Source: Caulobacterales bacterium 32-69-10
Lineage (GTDB): Bacteria > Pseudomonadota > Alphaproteobacteria > Caulobacterales > Caulobacteraceae
DNA length: 64,000 nucleotides
Direction of reading: 5' to 3'
Assembly (NCBI GenBank): GCA_002280485.1
Contig: NCED01000001.1
Span: forward strand, 1-64,000
Every line of letters starts with the position of its first letter. Within the stretch, counting starts at the first letter, position 1. Below are positions 24,858 through 33,820 of this stretch, piece by piece. Made by a program: the position numbers and the translations under genes. A model generated the notes under the pieces. The model did no database searches and was not told where the DNA came from. It was given only the letters and a program-made list of their open reading frames with translations.

Positions 24858-25346
24858 ATGAACCAGCCTTCGCTGTACATGCAGTTTCTGTTCGGAATCC
24901 AAGAAAGCGCGCTCGGCGAGTGGGTGCGCGGATCCTCGTGGGCGCTCTTTCTCTTTCTCGTGATCCACACCATGAGCATGGGCCTTCTCGCTGGGACTGG
25001 GATGGCATTTGGGGTGCGGGTGTTGGGCTGGGCTCAACCCACGTCTACCCAAGCCTTTCGACCGTGGTTCGCGCTCATGGCCGCAACGGCCTGCATTGCG
25101 GTCGTGTCGGGGGTATTCCTCGTTATCGGCTACCCGGCCAAGGCCCTTACAAACCCGGTGTTCTTCCTGAAACTGACGCTGGTCGTCGGCGCGCTCCTGC
25201 TCACTCGCCGGATCGCAGCCATGCTGCCGGCGCCGGCGACGCAGGCGCGCGTTCTCGCTGGGCTAGCGATCGCCGCCTGGGTGCTCGCGATCACGGGGGG
25301 CCGCTTTCTCGCCTACACCCACCACATTCTCCTGCTTAGCGAATGA
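24858..25346 (+). CDS. DUF6644-like membrane protein A (pair 1)
   Basis: Integral membrane protein of 162 aa with four or five helices (SSWALFLFLVIHTMSMGLLA, LMAATACIAVVSGVFLVIG, FFLKLTLVVGALLL, VLAGLAIAAWVLAI). A His sits in the first helix (VIHTMSMG). Its stop overlaps the next ATG. The family is uncharacterised; I place it in DUF6644 with moderate certainty. A similar pair is found at 43691-44709. Confidence 0.65.
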   Translation: MNQPSLYMQFLFGIQESALGEWVRGSSWALFLFLVIHTMSMGLLAGTGMAFGVRVLGWAQPTSTQAFRPWFALMAATACIAVVSGVFLVIGYPAKALTNPVFFLKLTLVVGALLLTRRIAAMLPAPATQARVLAGLAIAAWVLAITGGRFLAYTHHILLLSE

Positions 25347-25852
25347 ACCCCGCGGAGTTCGAGGCCATAGGCCGCGCCACTGGCATCTACGATTTCATGT
25401 GGCTGAGGTACTCCTGGCCGGCGATGGAGTCGTTACACTTCATCTCGCTCGCAGTTCTCTTGGGGTCCATCGGGTTGTTCGACTTGAGGCTGGTAGGTTT
25501 CGCCAAAGGCATCCCCGTGCGCACTGTGCACCGGCTCATTCCCTTCGGCGTGGCGGCCTACGTCGCCAACATCTGCACCGGCTCGCTGTTCTTTCTGACC
25601 TTCCCGGACCAGTACCTCTACAACCCCGCCTTTCAGACCAAGCTCTGTTTCATGGCAGTGGCGGGTCTCAACGTCCTGCTGTTCTATTCCACCGTCGCAC
25701 GTCGCGCATTGGCCGCCGGCCCTGGCGAGGACGTCCCACCAGCGGCGCGCGTGATGGGCGTCGTGTCCCTGGGCGCCTGGCTGTGTGTGATCGCGTGCGG
25801 CCGGCTGATCACCATGCATCGACCGCCGGAACATTGGTGCTTCTGGTGCTGA
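25343..25852 (+). CDS. DUF6644-like membrane protein B (pair 1)
   Basis: A 169-aa membrane protein, four or five helices, with conserved SLHFISLAVLLGSIGLFDLRL and a FFLTFPDQYLYNPAFQTKL loop. The C-terminus ends in a Cys/His-containing tail (ITMHRPPEHWCFWC) that is unusual and could bind metal. Overlaps gene A by 4 bp (ATGA), so the two are expressed together and may form a heterodimer. Convergent with hisD. Confidence 0.65.
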   Translation: MNPAEFEAIGRATGIYDFMWLRYSWPAMESLHFISLAVLLGSIGLFDLRLVGFAKGIPVRTVHRLIPFGVAAYVANICTGSLFFLTFPDQYLYNPAFQTKLCFMAVAGLNVLLFYSTVARRALAAGPGEDVPPAARVMGVVSLGAWLCVIACGRLITMHRPPEHWCFWC

Positions 25853-25886
25853 GCGGCGACCGGTGTCTCGCCAGCGTTCAACCGAC

Positions 25887-27185
25887 CTAAAAGCGTTCAG
25901 GAACCAGCTGGCCTAACCGCACGGCCACGGATCTAGCGTGGGCTGGCAGGCCCTCTGCGTCCGCGATGACGACAGTGGATGGTCCCAGCCGATCCAAGGC
26001 CCGCTGACTGCAATGGACCAATGAGGTTCGCTTGAGGAAATCGTAGATCGACAAGCCTGAGGAGAACCGAGCCGCACGGCTTGTCGGCAGGACGTGGTTT
26101 GAACCTGCGATGTAGTCGCCGATGGCCTCAGGCGTAAGCCGGCCCAGAAAAATTGCACCGGCGTGGCGAATGGCGGCGGCAAACTCCTGAGGTTGCTCTA
26201 CCGCCAATAGCAGGTGCTCTGGGGCGAGAACGTTGACCAGTTCGGCCACCTCGCTCAACGGGGCGACGATGATTGCGCCGTGATCAGTCCAGGCGCGCCG
26301 TGCCACTGCTCCGGTCGGAAGACTCTCCAACTCGCTCTCGACCGCGGCAGCGACAGCTTTGGCGAATGGTTCGCTGTCGGTGAAGAGGATTGCCTGGGCT
26401 ACGGGATCATGTTCCGCCTGGGACAACAGATCGATCGCCGTCCACCGCGGGTTGTTGCGCTCATCCGCTACAACGACGATCTCCGACGGCCCGGCCAAGC
26501 CGTCGATCCCGACCACGCCATATACCCGGCGCTTCGCGGCGGTGACGTAGGCATTTCCAGGCCCGACGATCTTGTCGACGGGCTGTATCGGGCCCGCTCC
26601 AAACGCTAGCGCAGCTATAGCCTGCGCCCCGCCAACGCGCCAAATCTCCGAAATCCCCGCAATCTCGGCGGCGGCCAACACCGCGGGCGAGAGGCGACCT
26701 GGCGGTGTGACCATGGCAATGCGCGAGACGCCGGCGATTTTCGCCGGAACTGCGTTCATCAATACGCTGGAAGGATACGCCGCCCTGCCGCCCGGCACGT
26801 AGAGGCCGACCGAGTCCAGGGCCGTCCACCGCCATCCGATCTCCAAACCATCGTCATCAGCGAACCAGGCGTCGGCAGGCCGTTGCCGCTGGTGGTAAGC
26901 ACCGATGCGCGCGGCGGCTCGCGAAAGGGCTTCCCTCACCTCCCTAGAGCACTCGGCAGCGCCTCGCGTGATTTCGTCTTCGGTCACCCGAAGCGTCTCT
27001 GGCGTGACGGGCATTGAGTCAAAGCGGGCGCTGAAGCGCAACAACGCATCCAACCCCTCAACGCGAACTTGGTCGACTATTCCTGAGACTGTCGCATCGA
27101 CCTCGCCCGCGTCCTCGCGCGTCTCTCGTGCAAACGCTGCGAACTGCGTTTCAAACTGCGGGTCGGAGGACTGAAAAAAGCGCAT
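25887..27185 (-). CDS. hisD: Histidinol dehydrogenase
   Basis: Zinc enzyme that makes L-histidine from L-histidinol in two NAD-dependent oxidations. 432 aa from ATG 27185 (MRFFQSSDP); the frame opens at 27230. Conserved segments include [62 protein letters not shown] and GSNHVLPTS, with the metal-binding Gln and His residues. No other his genes are near. A complete hisD in a mobile metal island is curious; histidine is a Ni/Cu chelator. Confidence 0.94.
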   Translation of the reverse strand: MRFFQSSDPQFETQFAAFARETREDAGEVDATVSGIVDQVRVEGLDALLRFSARFDSMPVTPETLRVTEDEITRGAAECSREVREALSRAAARIGAYHQRQRPADAWFADDDGLEIGWRWTALDSVGLYVPGGRAAYPSSVLMNAVPAKIAGVSRIAMVTPPGRLSPAVLAAAEIAGISEIWRVGGAQAIAALAFGAGPIQPVDKIVGPGNAYVTAAKRRVYGVVGIDGLAGPSEIVVVADERNNPRWTAIDLLSQAEHDPVAQAILFTDSEPFAKAVAAAVESELESLPTGAVARRAWTDHGAIIVAPLSEVAELVNVLAPEHLLLAVEQPQEFAAAIRHAGAIFLGRLTPEAIGDYIAGSNHVLPTSRAARFSSGLSIYDFLKRTSLVHCSQRALDRLGPSTVVIADAEGLPAHARSVAVRLGQLVPERF

Positions 27186-27429
27186 TGGATTTCCGGGGAA
27201 CGGCGTCGCTGATCGAATGGTTGAAGCCACCCGGCTTAGGTCGCATCAACGCTCGAGAGACGTCGTAAATCAGACAAGGTGAGGGAGGGCCAGCAGGTCA
27301 AGCCGCGAAGATGACGATCATGATATCGCCAGCGGCCTCCGCTCCCTCTGATTGGGGCTTTGGTTAAAGGGAAGCCATGTCTGACGGCGGTGACCTTCCT
27401 TGCTGCCCACCGTCGCCATATGGATCGCG

Positions 27430-28404
27430 CTATGGCTTTTGAACGAGGACAGTCGTGGTGTACTCGCCATGCCTGACGGCGTTCGCGATCGTGCCGGGCC
27501 CTTCTGCGGTCGCGTTCATCCAGTAGACGCCCGCGCTAGGCCATTTGACCGTGACGAGGCCGTTTGCGTCGGCCTTCAGCATCAACTTGGTGGACGTAGT
27601 CTGAAAGCGCTCGTTGGCGCTGGCCACCTCCACTTCGGCGCCAGCCGCAGGCTTTCCGTCGAATGAGAATTTGAAGGTGGCCGCCTCATCGACGACCACA
27701 TCGGTCGGCGGCGTACCGCCAGGAACGAGTTCGAGGCCCCGGCCCGTCGGCTTCCAATCGGTGGGCGCACCGCGGGTGATAAACGTCTCGCTCCGGGCGC
27801 TGGCCTGCACCAGCTTGATCTCCGTCGCGCCGGCGGGGATCTGCGAAGGGTCGCTCACCCCGGGTAAAGGACGGCCGCCAGGCAGGCCGGCGAGCGGCCT
27901 TGAACCGGCTCCCGGCGGTGGCCCGCCATTTGCCCCCGGTGGGCGGGCACCCGCCCCAGGGCCCTGCTGACCGCCTTGACCCGGCTGCGCTGGACCATTC
28001 GCCCCCCCAGGTCCGGCGCCAGGACGACGGAAGGTATCCAGCCGGTAAGTCTTCCCATTGACGACATAGGTCCCCCGCACATTGCTGTTGGAGGTTACGA
28101 CCCGTGTCGTGCCGGGCTGGGTCAGGCGCAGCTCAAAGGCGGAGCGGGAGCGGCCGCGGACCGCGTTGTCGAGCGTCACGTTGGCGCCATCCGGTGCAAT
28201 CGCGGTGATCTGCTCAAGATTGATCGCCCGCCCGTAGCTGAGCAGATCGTCGGAGTTGGATGCGTCGATCGCCACCGTGGGGCTGTCGCCGGAGAAATTG
28301 GTCTCTGCGGGAACAAGCCAGATCTCCGCCCGAGCCGTGACAGGAGCGGTCAGAGTGAACAGGACCAGGAGCGAAGCCGGCGAGGCGAAATATGAGAGCT
28401 TCAT
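27430..28404 (-). CDS. DUF4198-type exported protein
   Basis: A 324-aa periplasmic protein with signal peptide (MKLSYFASPASLLVLFTLTA ... ARAEIWLVPAE), a beta domain, a low-complexity Gly/Pro/Gln linker around residues 130-175, and a C-terminal Ig-like segment (GKPAAGAEVEVASANERFQT, VYWMNATAEGPG). This is the DUF4198 layout, a family often linked to metal uptake loci. It follows the DUF2271 gene directly (stop and start adjacent), forming a two-gene unit. Confidence 0.8.
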   Translation of the reverse strand: MKLSYFASPASLLVLFTLTAPVTARAEIWLVPAETNFSGDSPTVAIDASNSDDLLSYGRAINLEQITAIAPDGANVTLDNAVRGRSRSAFELRLTQPGTTRVVTSNSNVRGTYVVNGKTYRLDTFRRPGAGPGGANGPAQPGQGGQQGPGAGARPPGANGGPPPGAGSRPLAGLPGGRPLPGVSDPSQIPAGATEIKLVQASARSETFITRGAPTDWKPTGRGLELVPGGTPPTDVVVDEAATFKFSFDGKPAAGAEVEVASANERFQTTSTKLMLKADANGLVTVKWPSAGVYWMNATAEGPGTIANAVRHGEYTTTVLVQKP

Positions 28405-28923
28405 CTACGGCCTTGCGTTGAGAGTGATCGTGCCAAGTTCGGTCGACCCCTTCGCGCTGGCGGTCTGGGGAGCCTTCGGCGGCCACTGAAACGCGATTTT
28501 GGCGGTTTCTTCGCCGCCCTTCTCCCGAACGGCTTCGACGGCGAGTTGGTATTGACCAGCCGGCAGGTTGGCGAGCGCCGGGTGATTGGCGGCAAGGGTC
28601 AGGGTCTGAGGGCCTGGAGCCCGCGTCGCGCCGGTGACACCATCGGTCGGAAGGCCGAGTGACCGGCCGCCTTTGCGCCACCACTGCCGCATTTCGGCTA
28701 ACCACTTGCGGCCGCCATCCTCGTGGTTATCCGCGTCATACCAAAGCGCCACGGTGCGCGGCGGCGCCGCGGGCCCTTCGATCCAGATCGCGACGTAGGG
28801 ACGGTGATATTCAGCCAGGGCTAGGCGCGGGAGTTCGATCTTCAGATCGAGGCTTGCAGCAGCAGCGGGCGACGCCATGACGATCAGAGGCGATCCGACG
28901 ATGGCTATGTGGCGTACGTTCAA
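28405..28923 (-). CDS. DUF2271-type exported protein
   Basis: A 172-aa exported protein with a signal sequence (VGSPLIVMASPAAAASL) and the DUF2271 pattern LALAEYHRPYVAIWIEGP, TVALWYDAD and WLAEMRQWWRKGG. These usually travel with PepSY and DUF4198 genes in TonB-dependent metal uptake loci. Only the DUF4198 partner is present here. First gene of the pair. Confidence 0.82.
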   Translation of the reverse strand: MNVRHIAIVGSPLIVMASPAAAASLDLKIELPRLALAEYHRPYVAIWIEGPAAPPRTVALWYDADNHEDGGRKWLAEMRQWWRKGGRSLGLPTDGVTGATRAPGPQTLTLAANHPALANLPAGQYQLAVEAVREKGGEETAKIAFQWPPKAPQTASAKGSTELGTITLNARP

Positions 28924-29156
28924 TGGAGAGACCCTGAATACGATTAGAGACTACCGCTTAGTTGCACATTGGGACCGTCGGAGCGGCCGAGGGCGACGGG
29001 CACGAGCTCGGACGACATGCGCGATCGCCGCCAGCGGACAAGTGCATCCTGTATCGCACCGCAGCGCGATTGCAAGTCATTAGCATTTCCATCCGCTTTA
29101 ACGGAGTGTGCGCCCTTCTGGGATATCGAGATCGAGCGACTACGGAGTATGTTGGG

Positions 29157-30284
29157 ATGACTTGGCTCGGCGTCAGCACTCATGCCGTCACACCGCCGAT
29201 CCAACGTGGCGGCTGGCTTGACGCGCTACGCTTCGTCGTCGCGTTCCTGATCATAATTTACCATTATCAGTGGGCAGCCCCCATCCCGCTCGATCAGCTC
29301 AGTCCGGTGCTGCATCGCGGCTATCTCCTGACGAACTTCTTCATCATTGATTCGGGTTATGTACTCGCGCGGATTTACGGGGAGCGGATGCGTTCTGGCC
29401 GCCACGCATATGGGGCCTTTGTTGCGAAGCGTCTTAGCCGGATCGTACCGGCGCACCTGATGGTGCTTTGCGCCCTCGTCCTGATCGTGTTGGGAGCGAC
29501 CGCGGCCGGCTTCGCTCCCTCGCATGGAACTTGGTTCGACTGGTCCCAATTGCCGGCGCAGCTATTCCTGGTTCAGGCTTACGGTGTGCCGGGCGGGATC
29601 GGTTGGAACGCTCCGACTTGGTCCATTTCCGCGCTTCTAGGTTGCTACTTGGCCTTTCCCGCTCTCTTGAGGTGCCTTGCCAAGTTGGGCCCTTGGGCAG
29701 TCCTTTCCGCCGTGCTCGGCGTCTACTGCGGCGCGAATATTGTGAGCTGGCAGGCCTTTGGGCTAGGCGTATACGAATTACCCTTGCGACACGGATTTAT
29801 ACGCGCGCTTCCCCTGTTCTTCGTAGGCATGGCTCTGGCAAGGGTGTCCGAACAGGTATTCCTACCGCGTCGGATCGCCTCTGGACTTGGCATTCTCGCT
29901 TTCAGCGGTCTTGTCGCCACTTTAGCGTTCGGCGCTTCCGATCTGTTAGCGCTCGCTCTGATTGGAGGAGTGATCGTGGCGGCCGGCGCCCTGCCCCCGG
30001 TCCACCCTTCGCGCTTCGTCGAAAGGGCTGCGGTGATCTCATTTTCGATGTTCATCACCAATGAGGTCGTGCGGGTGGCTTGGTTCGGCGCGGCAGACCT
30101 CGCCGCAGCTCGACTGGCTTTATCAACCTTGGCTCAATGGGGCCTTTGGGCGGGGGGGGTATGCGCAGCAATCTTCTGCGCGGTCGCCTTCCACATTTTT
30201 CTCGATACGCCGACACAGGCTTGGCTCAAATCGAGGCTGCTGTGGTCGCGTCCCTTGAAGGCCGCTCCAGCCATTCAAATGTAA
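29157..30284 (+). CDS. Acyltransferase 3 family membrane protein (copy 1)
   Basis: Polytopic acyltransferase of 375 aa, related to OafA/NodX-type enzymes that O-acylate surface polysaccharides. It starts MTWLGVSTHAV, has the typical early segment GGWLDALRFVVAFLIIIYHY with a catalytic-type His, then F-x-x-x-SGYVLARIYGER and about ten helices. ATG 29157 has GGAG upstream at reduced spacing; the open frame reaches 28962 but that part is unlikely coding. A second member is at 53832-55001. Confidence 0.85.
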   Translation: MTWLGVSTHAVTPPIQRGGWLDALRFVVAFLIIIYHYQWAAPIPLDQLSPVLHRGYLLTNFFIIDSGYVLARIYGERMRSGRHAYGAFVAKRLSRIVPAHLMVLCALVLIVLGATAAGFAPSHGTWFDWSQLPAQLFLVQAYGVPGGIGWNAPTWSISALLGCYLAFPALLRCLAKLGPWAVLSAVLGVYCGANIVSWQAFGLGVYELPLRHGFIRALPLFFVGMALARVSEQVFLPRRIASGLGILAFSGLVATLAFGASDLLALALIGGVIVAAGALPPVHPSRFVERAAVISFSMFITNEVVRVAWFGAADLAAARLALSTLAQWGLWAGGVCAAIFCAVAFHIFLDTPTQAWLKSRLLWSRPLKAAPAIQM

Positions 30285-30428
30285 GACGCTGCCGCGGGCC
30301 CAGCGACCTCGGCTAAGGGCGTGAATGCGATGGCTGGGGCCGAAATTCCCGGCTCGCAAGGCGCCACCAAGCCTACAACTTCGGCTTCACGGTCGCACGC
30401 CCTTTCGGATGCCCGGGCAGATGCCATG

Positions 30429-31847
30429 TCACTGCAAGGTGAGCCGACGAGGCATGGATCCGGCAGGTGCCATCTCCATCAGAAGCGTTGGCAACTGAAG
30501 CTCCGCCTTTAAACCTGGGCGGTTGTCCTCTAGTTTCAGTCGACCTTTGTGGACCCGAGCTACAGTCGCGACGAGCGAAAGTCCCAATCCACTACCGGGC
30601 GTCGAACGGCTTTGATCGAGCCGCCGAAAGCGCTCAACTGCCTCATCGCGTAGGCCTGGCGGTATACCTGGGCCATTGTCTGAAATCGAGAGAAAGGCCC
30701 AGTCCCCCCTCTGTCCGGTAGCAACAGTGATCAGCCCTTGCTCGGGTGCGTGCTTGACCGCGTTGTCGATGAGATTCGCCACAGCATGCAGAAGCAGGGC
30801 GGGTACGCCCGAGCTAAGTGCCGGTTCCAGCCTGGCCACAATGATTTGCCGGCGGTCTTCCGCCAGGGGGGAATAGAGATCGACGGCCTCTTGGGCGATT
30901 GCCGCAAGATCGAGATCTACGAATCCATCGGCGGTGGTGGCGTCCGCACGTGCGAGCGCAAGCAATCCATTGATCAGCTGCAGCATACTGTCGAGGTCGC
31001 GCGCAGTTTCACTTAAGAGATCTAATTGGGTTGAAGGTGCTTCGCGCAAGGCGGCGAGTTCAAGCCGCGCTTTGATGCGGGTTAGCGGGGTCTTGAGATC
31101 GTGGGCGAGCCCATCTGTCGCAGCCCGCAAGGAAGTGACCATCCGCTCGATTTCGTCGAAGCAAGCGTTCACCACCTCCGCCAACCGGTCGAATTCGTCG
31201 TCCCTATTGGAGACGGCCAACCGCTCTTCAAAGTGGCCGCTGAGAAACCGGTCGCCCGCTCTCGCCGCCTGCTCCACCGCGCTGATGCTGCGGCGGCTGA
31301 CAAGCATACCTAGTGTGAGACCGAGCACGGCGGTTAGCAGCACCGAAAGACCCAGCGAAAGCCAGTATCGGGCACTCAGCATCATACGATTGTCCGCATA
31401 ATGTCCGACGAGGAGGCGCAGGTCGGGAGACAGTGTCCGCGCCTCAGCTTCGACAACGCGCGCCTTCAACGGATGCCGGTAGCCGACCAGGACGGTAATG
31501 CGCTGCAAGCCTCCTGGACCAAAATTATCCGGCCAGGCAGCAACATTGCCGGCGATCGACCGGCCCGAGGCGTCAGCCAACATATAGACCACTTCGCGCT
31601 TAGTGGGCTCGGCCGCGGCGAGGGCGATATCGCGTTTCAGCCGGTCCAATCCGAAGGTCTTGTAGTCGGAGACAAGCGCGTCAGTCTCGCCGCCGAGAAG
31701 ATGCTCCAGCTCTGCTGAGATGACTTTGGATGTCTGCAGGTGCTGGGTCGTTAAAGCGACAACTGTGGTGACGACTGCGATAAAGGTGATCCACAACGCA
31801 CCACGAAATGCTGCAGTCCTCGGCCGCCGGTTGCGATCATGGAGCAT
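30429..31847 (-). CDS. Sensor histidine kinase (CzcS/CusS-like)
   Basis: Inner-membrane sensor kinase of 472 aa. There are two transmembrane helices (about 18-35 and 165-185) around a periplasmic sensor domain, then HAMP, the H-box (GLAHDLKTPLTRIKARLEL), N-box (ANLIDNAVKHAP), G1 DNGPGIPPG and G2 GSGLGLSLV. It overlaps the response regulator by 11 bp. The signal is unknown; the metal context suggests a metal or envelope cue. Confidence 0.9.
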   Translation of the reverse strand: MLHDRNRRPRTAAFRGALWITFIAVVTTVVALTTQHLQTSKVISAELEHLLGGETDALVSDYKTFGLDRLKRDIALAAAEPTKREVVYMLADASGRSIAGNVAAWPDNFGPGGLQRITVLVGYRHPLKARVVEAEARTLSPDLRLLVGHYADNRMMLSARYWLSLGLSVLLTAVLGLTLGMLVSRRSISAVEQAARAGDRFLSGHFEERLAVSNRDDEFDRLAEVVNACFDEIERMVTSLRAATDGLAHDLKTPLTRIKARLELAALREAPSTQLDLLSETARDLDSMLQLINGLLALARADATTADGFVDLDLAAIAQEAVDLYSPLAEDRRQIIVARLEPALSSGVPALLLHAVANLIDNAVKHAPEQGLITVATGQRGDWAFLSISDNGPGIPPGLRDEAVERFRRLDQSRSTPGSGLGLSLVATVARVHKGRLKLEDNRPGLKAELQLPTLLMEMAPAGSMPRRLTLQ

Positions 31848-32514
31848 CTAAGCGGTACCCCGCTCCACGCACCGTGTGCAGCAAGGGGGCCTCGCCATCA
31901 TGCTCCAGCTTGGCCCGCAATCGACTGACATGGACGTCGACAACATTGGTACCGGGATCGAAGCTGAAATCCCAGGCCGCCTCGAGCAGCATCGTTCGAG
32001 TCACCACTTGCCCCGCATGGCGCATGAAGTATTCCAGCAGCTGAAACTCCTTGTTCAACAGCTCGATGCGTCGTTCCCCGCGCGTGGCCGAGCGGCTCAG
32101 AAGATTGAGTTCCAGGCTGCCCACTTGCAGACTGGTGGCTGGGGTGTGGCCAGTGGCGCCACGCCGGGTAATGGCAGCAAGCCTTGCCATAAGCTCCTGA
32201 AACGAGAAGGGCTTAGCCAGATAGTCGTCTCCACCGGCGGTCAATCCCTTTATTCTATCGTCTACCTGACCGAGCGCACTGAGGATCAGAACAGGCGTCG
32301 AATTGCCCTGTGACCGGAGCGCGTGCAACACCGCGAGCCCGTCGAGCAAGGGCAAGTTACGATCCAAGATGACGGCCTCGTAGGGGTTCGTCAGGGCGGC
32401 GCTCAAACCGTCCAAGCCATTCTCAGTCCAGTCGCAACTATGCCCGAGCTCGGCCAATCCCTGCTGGATATAGCCAGCCGTACTCCGGTCGTCTTCGATC
32501 AAAAGCAGCTTCAT
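31837..32514 (-). CDS. OmpR-family response regulator (CzcR/CusR-like)
   Basis: A 225-aa two-domain regulator: receiver with phospho-acceptor Asp near residue 51 (VILDRNLPLLDG) and conserved Lys (LAKPFSFQEL), then a winged-helix DNA-binding domain (LLEYFMRHAGQVVTRTMLLE, NVVDVHVSRLRAKLEHDG). It is upstream of and overlapping the kinase. A strong hairpin sits 57 bp before its start (32571-32604). Confidence 0.93.
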   Translation of the reverse strand: MKLLLIEDDRSTAGYIQQGLAELGHSCDWTENGLDGLSAALTNPYEAVILDRNLPLLDGLAVLHALRSQGNSTPVLILSALGQVDDRIKGLTAGGDDYLAKPFSFQELMARLAAITRRGATGHTPATSLQVGSLELNLLSRSATRGERRIELLNKEFQLLEYFMRHAGQVVTRTMLLEAAWDFSFDPGTNVVDVHVSRLRAKLEHDGEAPLLHTVRGAGYRLDAP

Positions 32515-33046
32515 GGCGATTGCTTCGAAAAGGCCCCGTCACATGAACAGCGGCAGACAGGTCGAGAACCGCCAGCCGACGCTTAGGGAGAAGCGTCGGC
32601 TGGCAGCGTCACAGACCGGCCGACCTTTGTGGGGGGCGGGCGTCGACAAGTCCATGCGGTGGCCGACCACAGTTACCGATTGAGGAGGGGAGCCTCGTTT
32701 CGGGCGTGAAGGTCAGACCTTGAGATCGCCAAGCACCGCTGGCGTCGCTGGCGTGAACCAGGGCGTCTCAGCTGCTGCACCTTGACCTTCATTCATCGAC
32801 AGAACGTGGGGTGATCATGAAATTCGTTTCATGGGCGGATTTGCTGCCGCGGGCCCCGCAGCTCGCGGAAGCGTTCGGTCGCGTGATCCAGGGCCAAGAT
32901 TGCAGCGATTTCATCAGTCTGGAGTCGGCGCTCCACAGTCGCGCGGTACTCCTGAGCCACAGTCAGATTGATCCAGGTGCCGGTTGCGCCGCCCAGGTCG
33001 GTCGAAGACGAAAGGTGGCGCTCGGCCACGGCACAAGGAGGCGACT
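32515..33046. other. Intergenic region, 532 bp, with a strong hairpin
   Basis: Separates the leftward two-component operon from the rightward small exported proteins. Apart from the hairpin at 32571-32604 I see no supportable gene; short frames around 32811-33050 on either strand have no recognisable product. Confidence 0.5.
32571..32604. repeat. Perfect 14-bp inverted repeat upstream of the response regulator
   Basis: GCCAGCCGACGCTT (32571-32584), a 6-base loop, and AAGCGTCGGCTGGC (32591-32604). No T-tract follows on either strand, so it may be a regulator site or mRNA structure rather than a classical terminator. Confidence 0.7.
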
Positions 33047-33301
33047 ATGAGTTCGTCAGTCAAGAAATCGCTTATTCTGGGCGCCGCGGCGGCGAGCGTG
33101 ATACTGGCGGGTTGCTCGAGCTACGGCTCTAACTATGGCGGAAGCCGGTATTCTGGATACGGCATAGGTTCATCTTACTATAACTCAGGTGCCTATCTTG
33201 GCACCGGACGAAACGCTTACGCACCGCCTCGATATAACTACGGCGGTCGTCATTCTGATGGTTGGCGAGGAAATTCAGCTGGTCAGTGGCGGCGCCACTA
33301 G
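33047..33301 (+). CDS. Small Gly/Tyr/Ser-rich lipoprotein
   Basis: An 84-aa lipoprotein. The signal with lipobox SVILAGC is followed by a low-complexity mature part full of Tyr, Gly, Ser and Asn (YGSNYGGSRYSGYG...), ending WRGNSAGQWRRH. ATG 33047 follows AAGGAGG by 5 nt, an excellent site. I do not know its function. The next gene encodes a similar Tyr-rich exported protein. Confidence 0.7.
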   Translation: MSSSVKKSLILGAAAASVILAGCSSYGSNYGGSRYSGYGIGSSYYNSGAYLGTGRNAYAPPRYNYGGRHSDGWRGNSAGQWRRH

Positions 33302-33363
33302 CTCCGTCACGCTAGTGTCGCCCGCGTCATTCTGCCGGTGCCTTTTGGAACAAAGAGGAAGCC

Positions 33364-33687
33364 ATGAAGCATCTGATCGCAATCGCGGCAGCTGCCGCAG
33401 CTGTTTTGGCGGCCACGACCGCCGCAGCTCAGCCCTACGGTTACCAGTCGCGTTATTATGATCGCTCCTATGCGCCACCCTACTATGGCGGCAACGCCTA
33501 TTACGGATCAAATTACCCAGGCGTCGCCGCCCGCGCCTATGTACGGCCCTACCTCCCCTCTGTCGGCCGAGGCTATTATTCTAACCGACGCGACGTATAT
33601 CGCGATCGTCACTTCCGCCGCGACGTGCGCCGCGGCTGGCGTGGAGCTTATGGCCCTCGACGAGGTTATGGGGTCGGTCGCTGGTAA
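33364..33687 (+). CDS. Small Tyr/Arg-rich exported protein
   Basis: A 107-aa protein with signal MKHLIAIAAAAAAVLAATTAAA then a Tyr/Pro/Gly-rich part (YYDRSYAPPYYGGNAYYG) and a basic C-terminus rich in Arg (RRDVYRDRHFRRDVRRG). It lies 62 bp after the lipoprotein gene. Function unknown; both resemble cell-envelope low-complexity proteins. A hairpin at 33724 may terminate the unit. Confidence 0.7.
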   Translation: MKHLIAIAAAAAAVLAATTAAAQPYGYQSRYYDRSYAPPYYGGNAYYGSNYPGVAARAYVRPYLPSVGRGYYSNRRDVYRDRHFRRDVRRGWRGAYGPRRGYGVGRW

Positions 33688-33723
33688 CGCACCCGACCAT
33701 GCAGCCGAACTTTGAAATCGATA

Positions 33724-33749
33724 GCGGCGCCGGCCTCGACCGGCGCCGC
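33724..33749 (+). terminator. Candidate terminator after the Tyr-rich pair
   Basis: GCGGCGCCGG (33724-33733), a 6-base loop CCTCGA, CCGGCGCCGC (33740-33749), followed by a weak pyrimidine-rich tail (CGCTCTT). A GC-rich perfect 10-bp stem about 35 bp after the stop at 33687. Confidence 0.5.
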
Positions 33750-33820
33750 CGCTCTTGTGAGCCATCCGTTTGCCCGCGCCGCGGCAAGCTGGCTCGGTGC
33801 CCCCCTACGAGGATGGATGA

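Noticed and set aside
32811..33050. Short frames on both strands between the two-component operon and the Tyr-rich proteins
   Set aside because: Neither has a good ribosome site nor a recognisable product.
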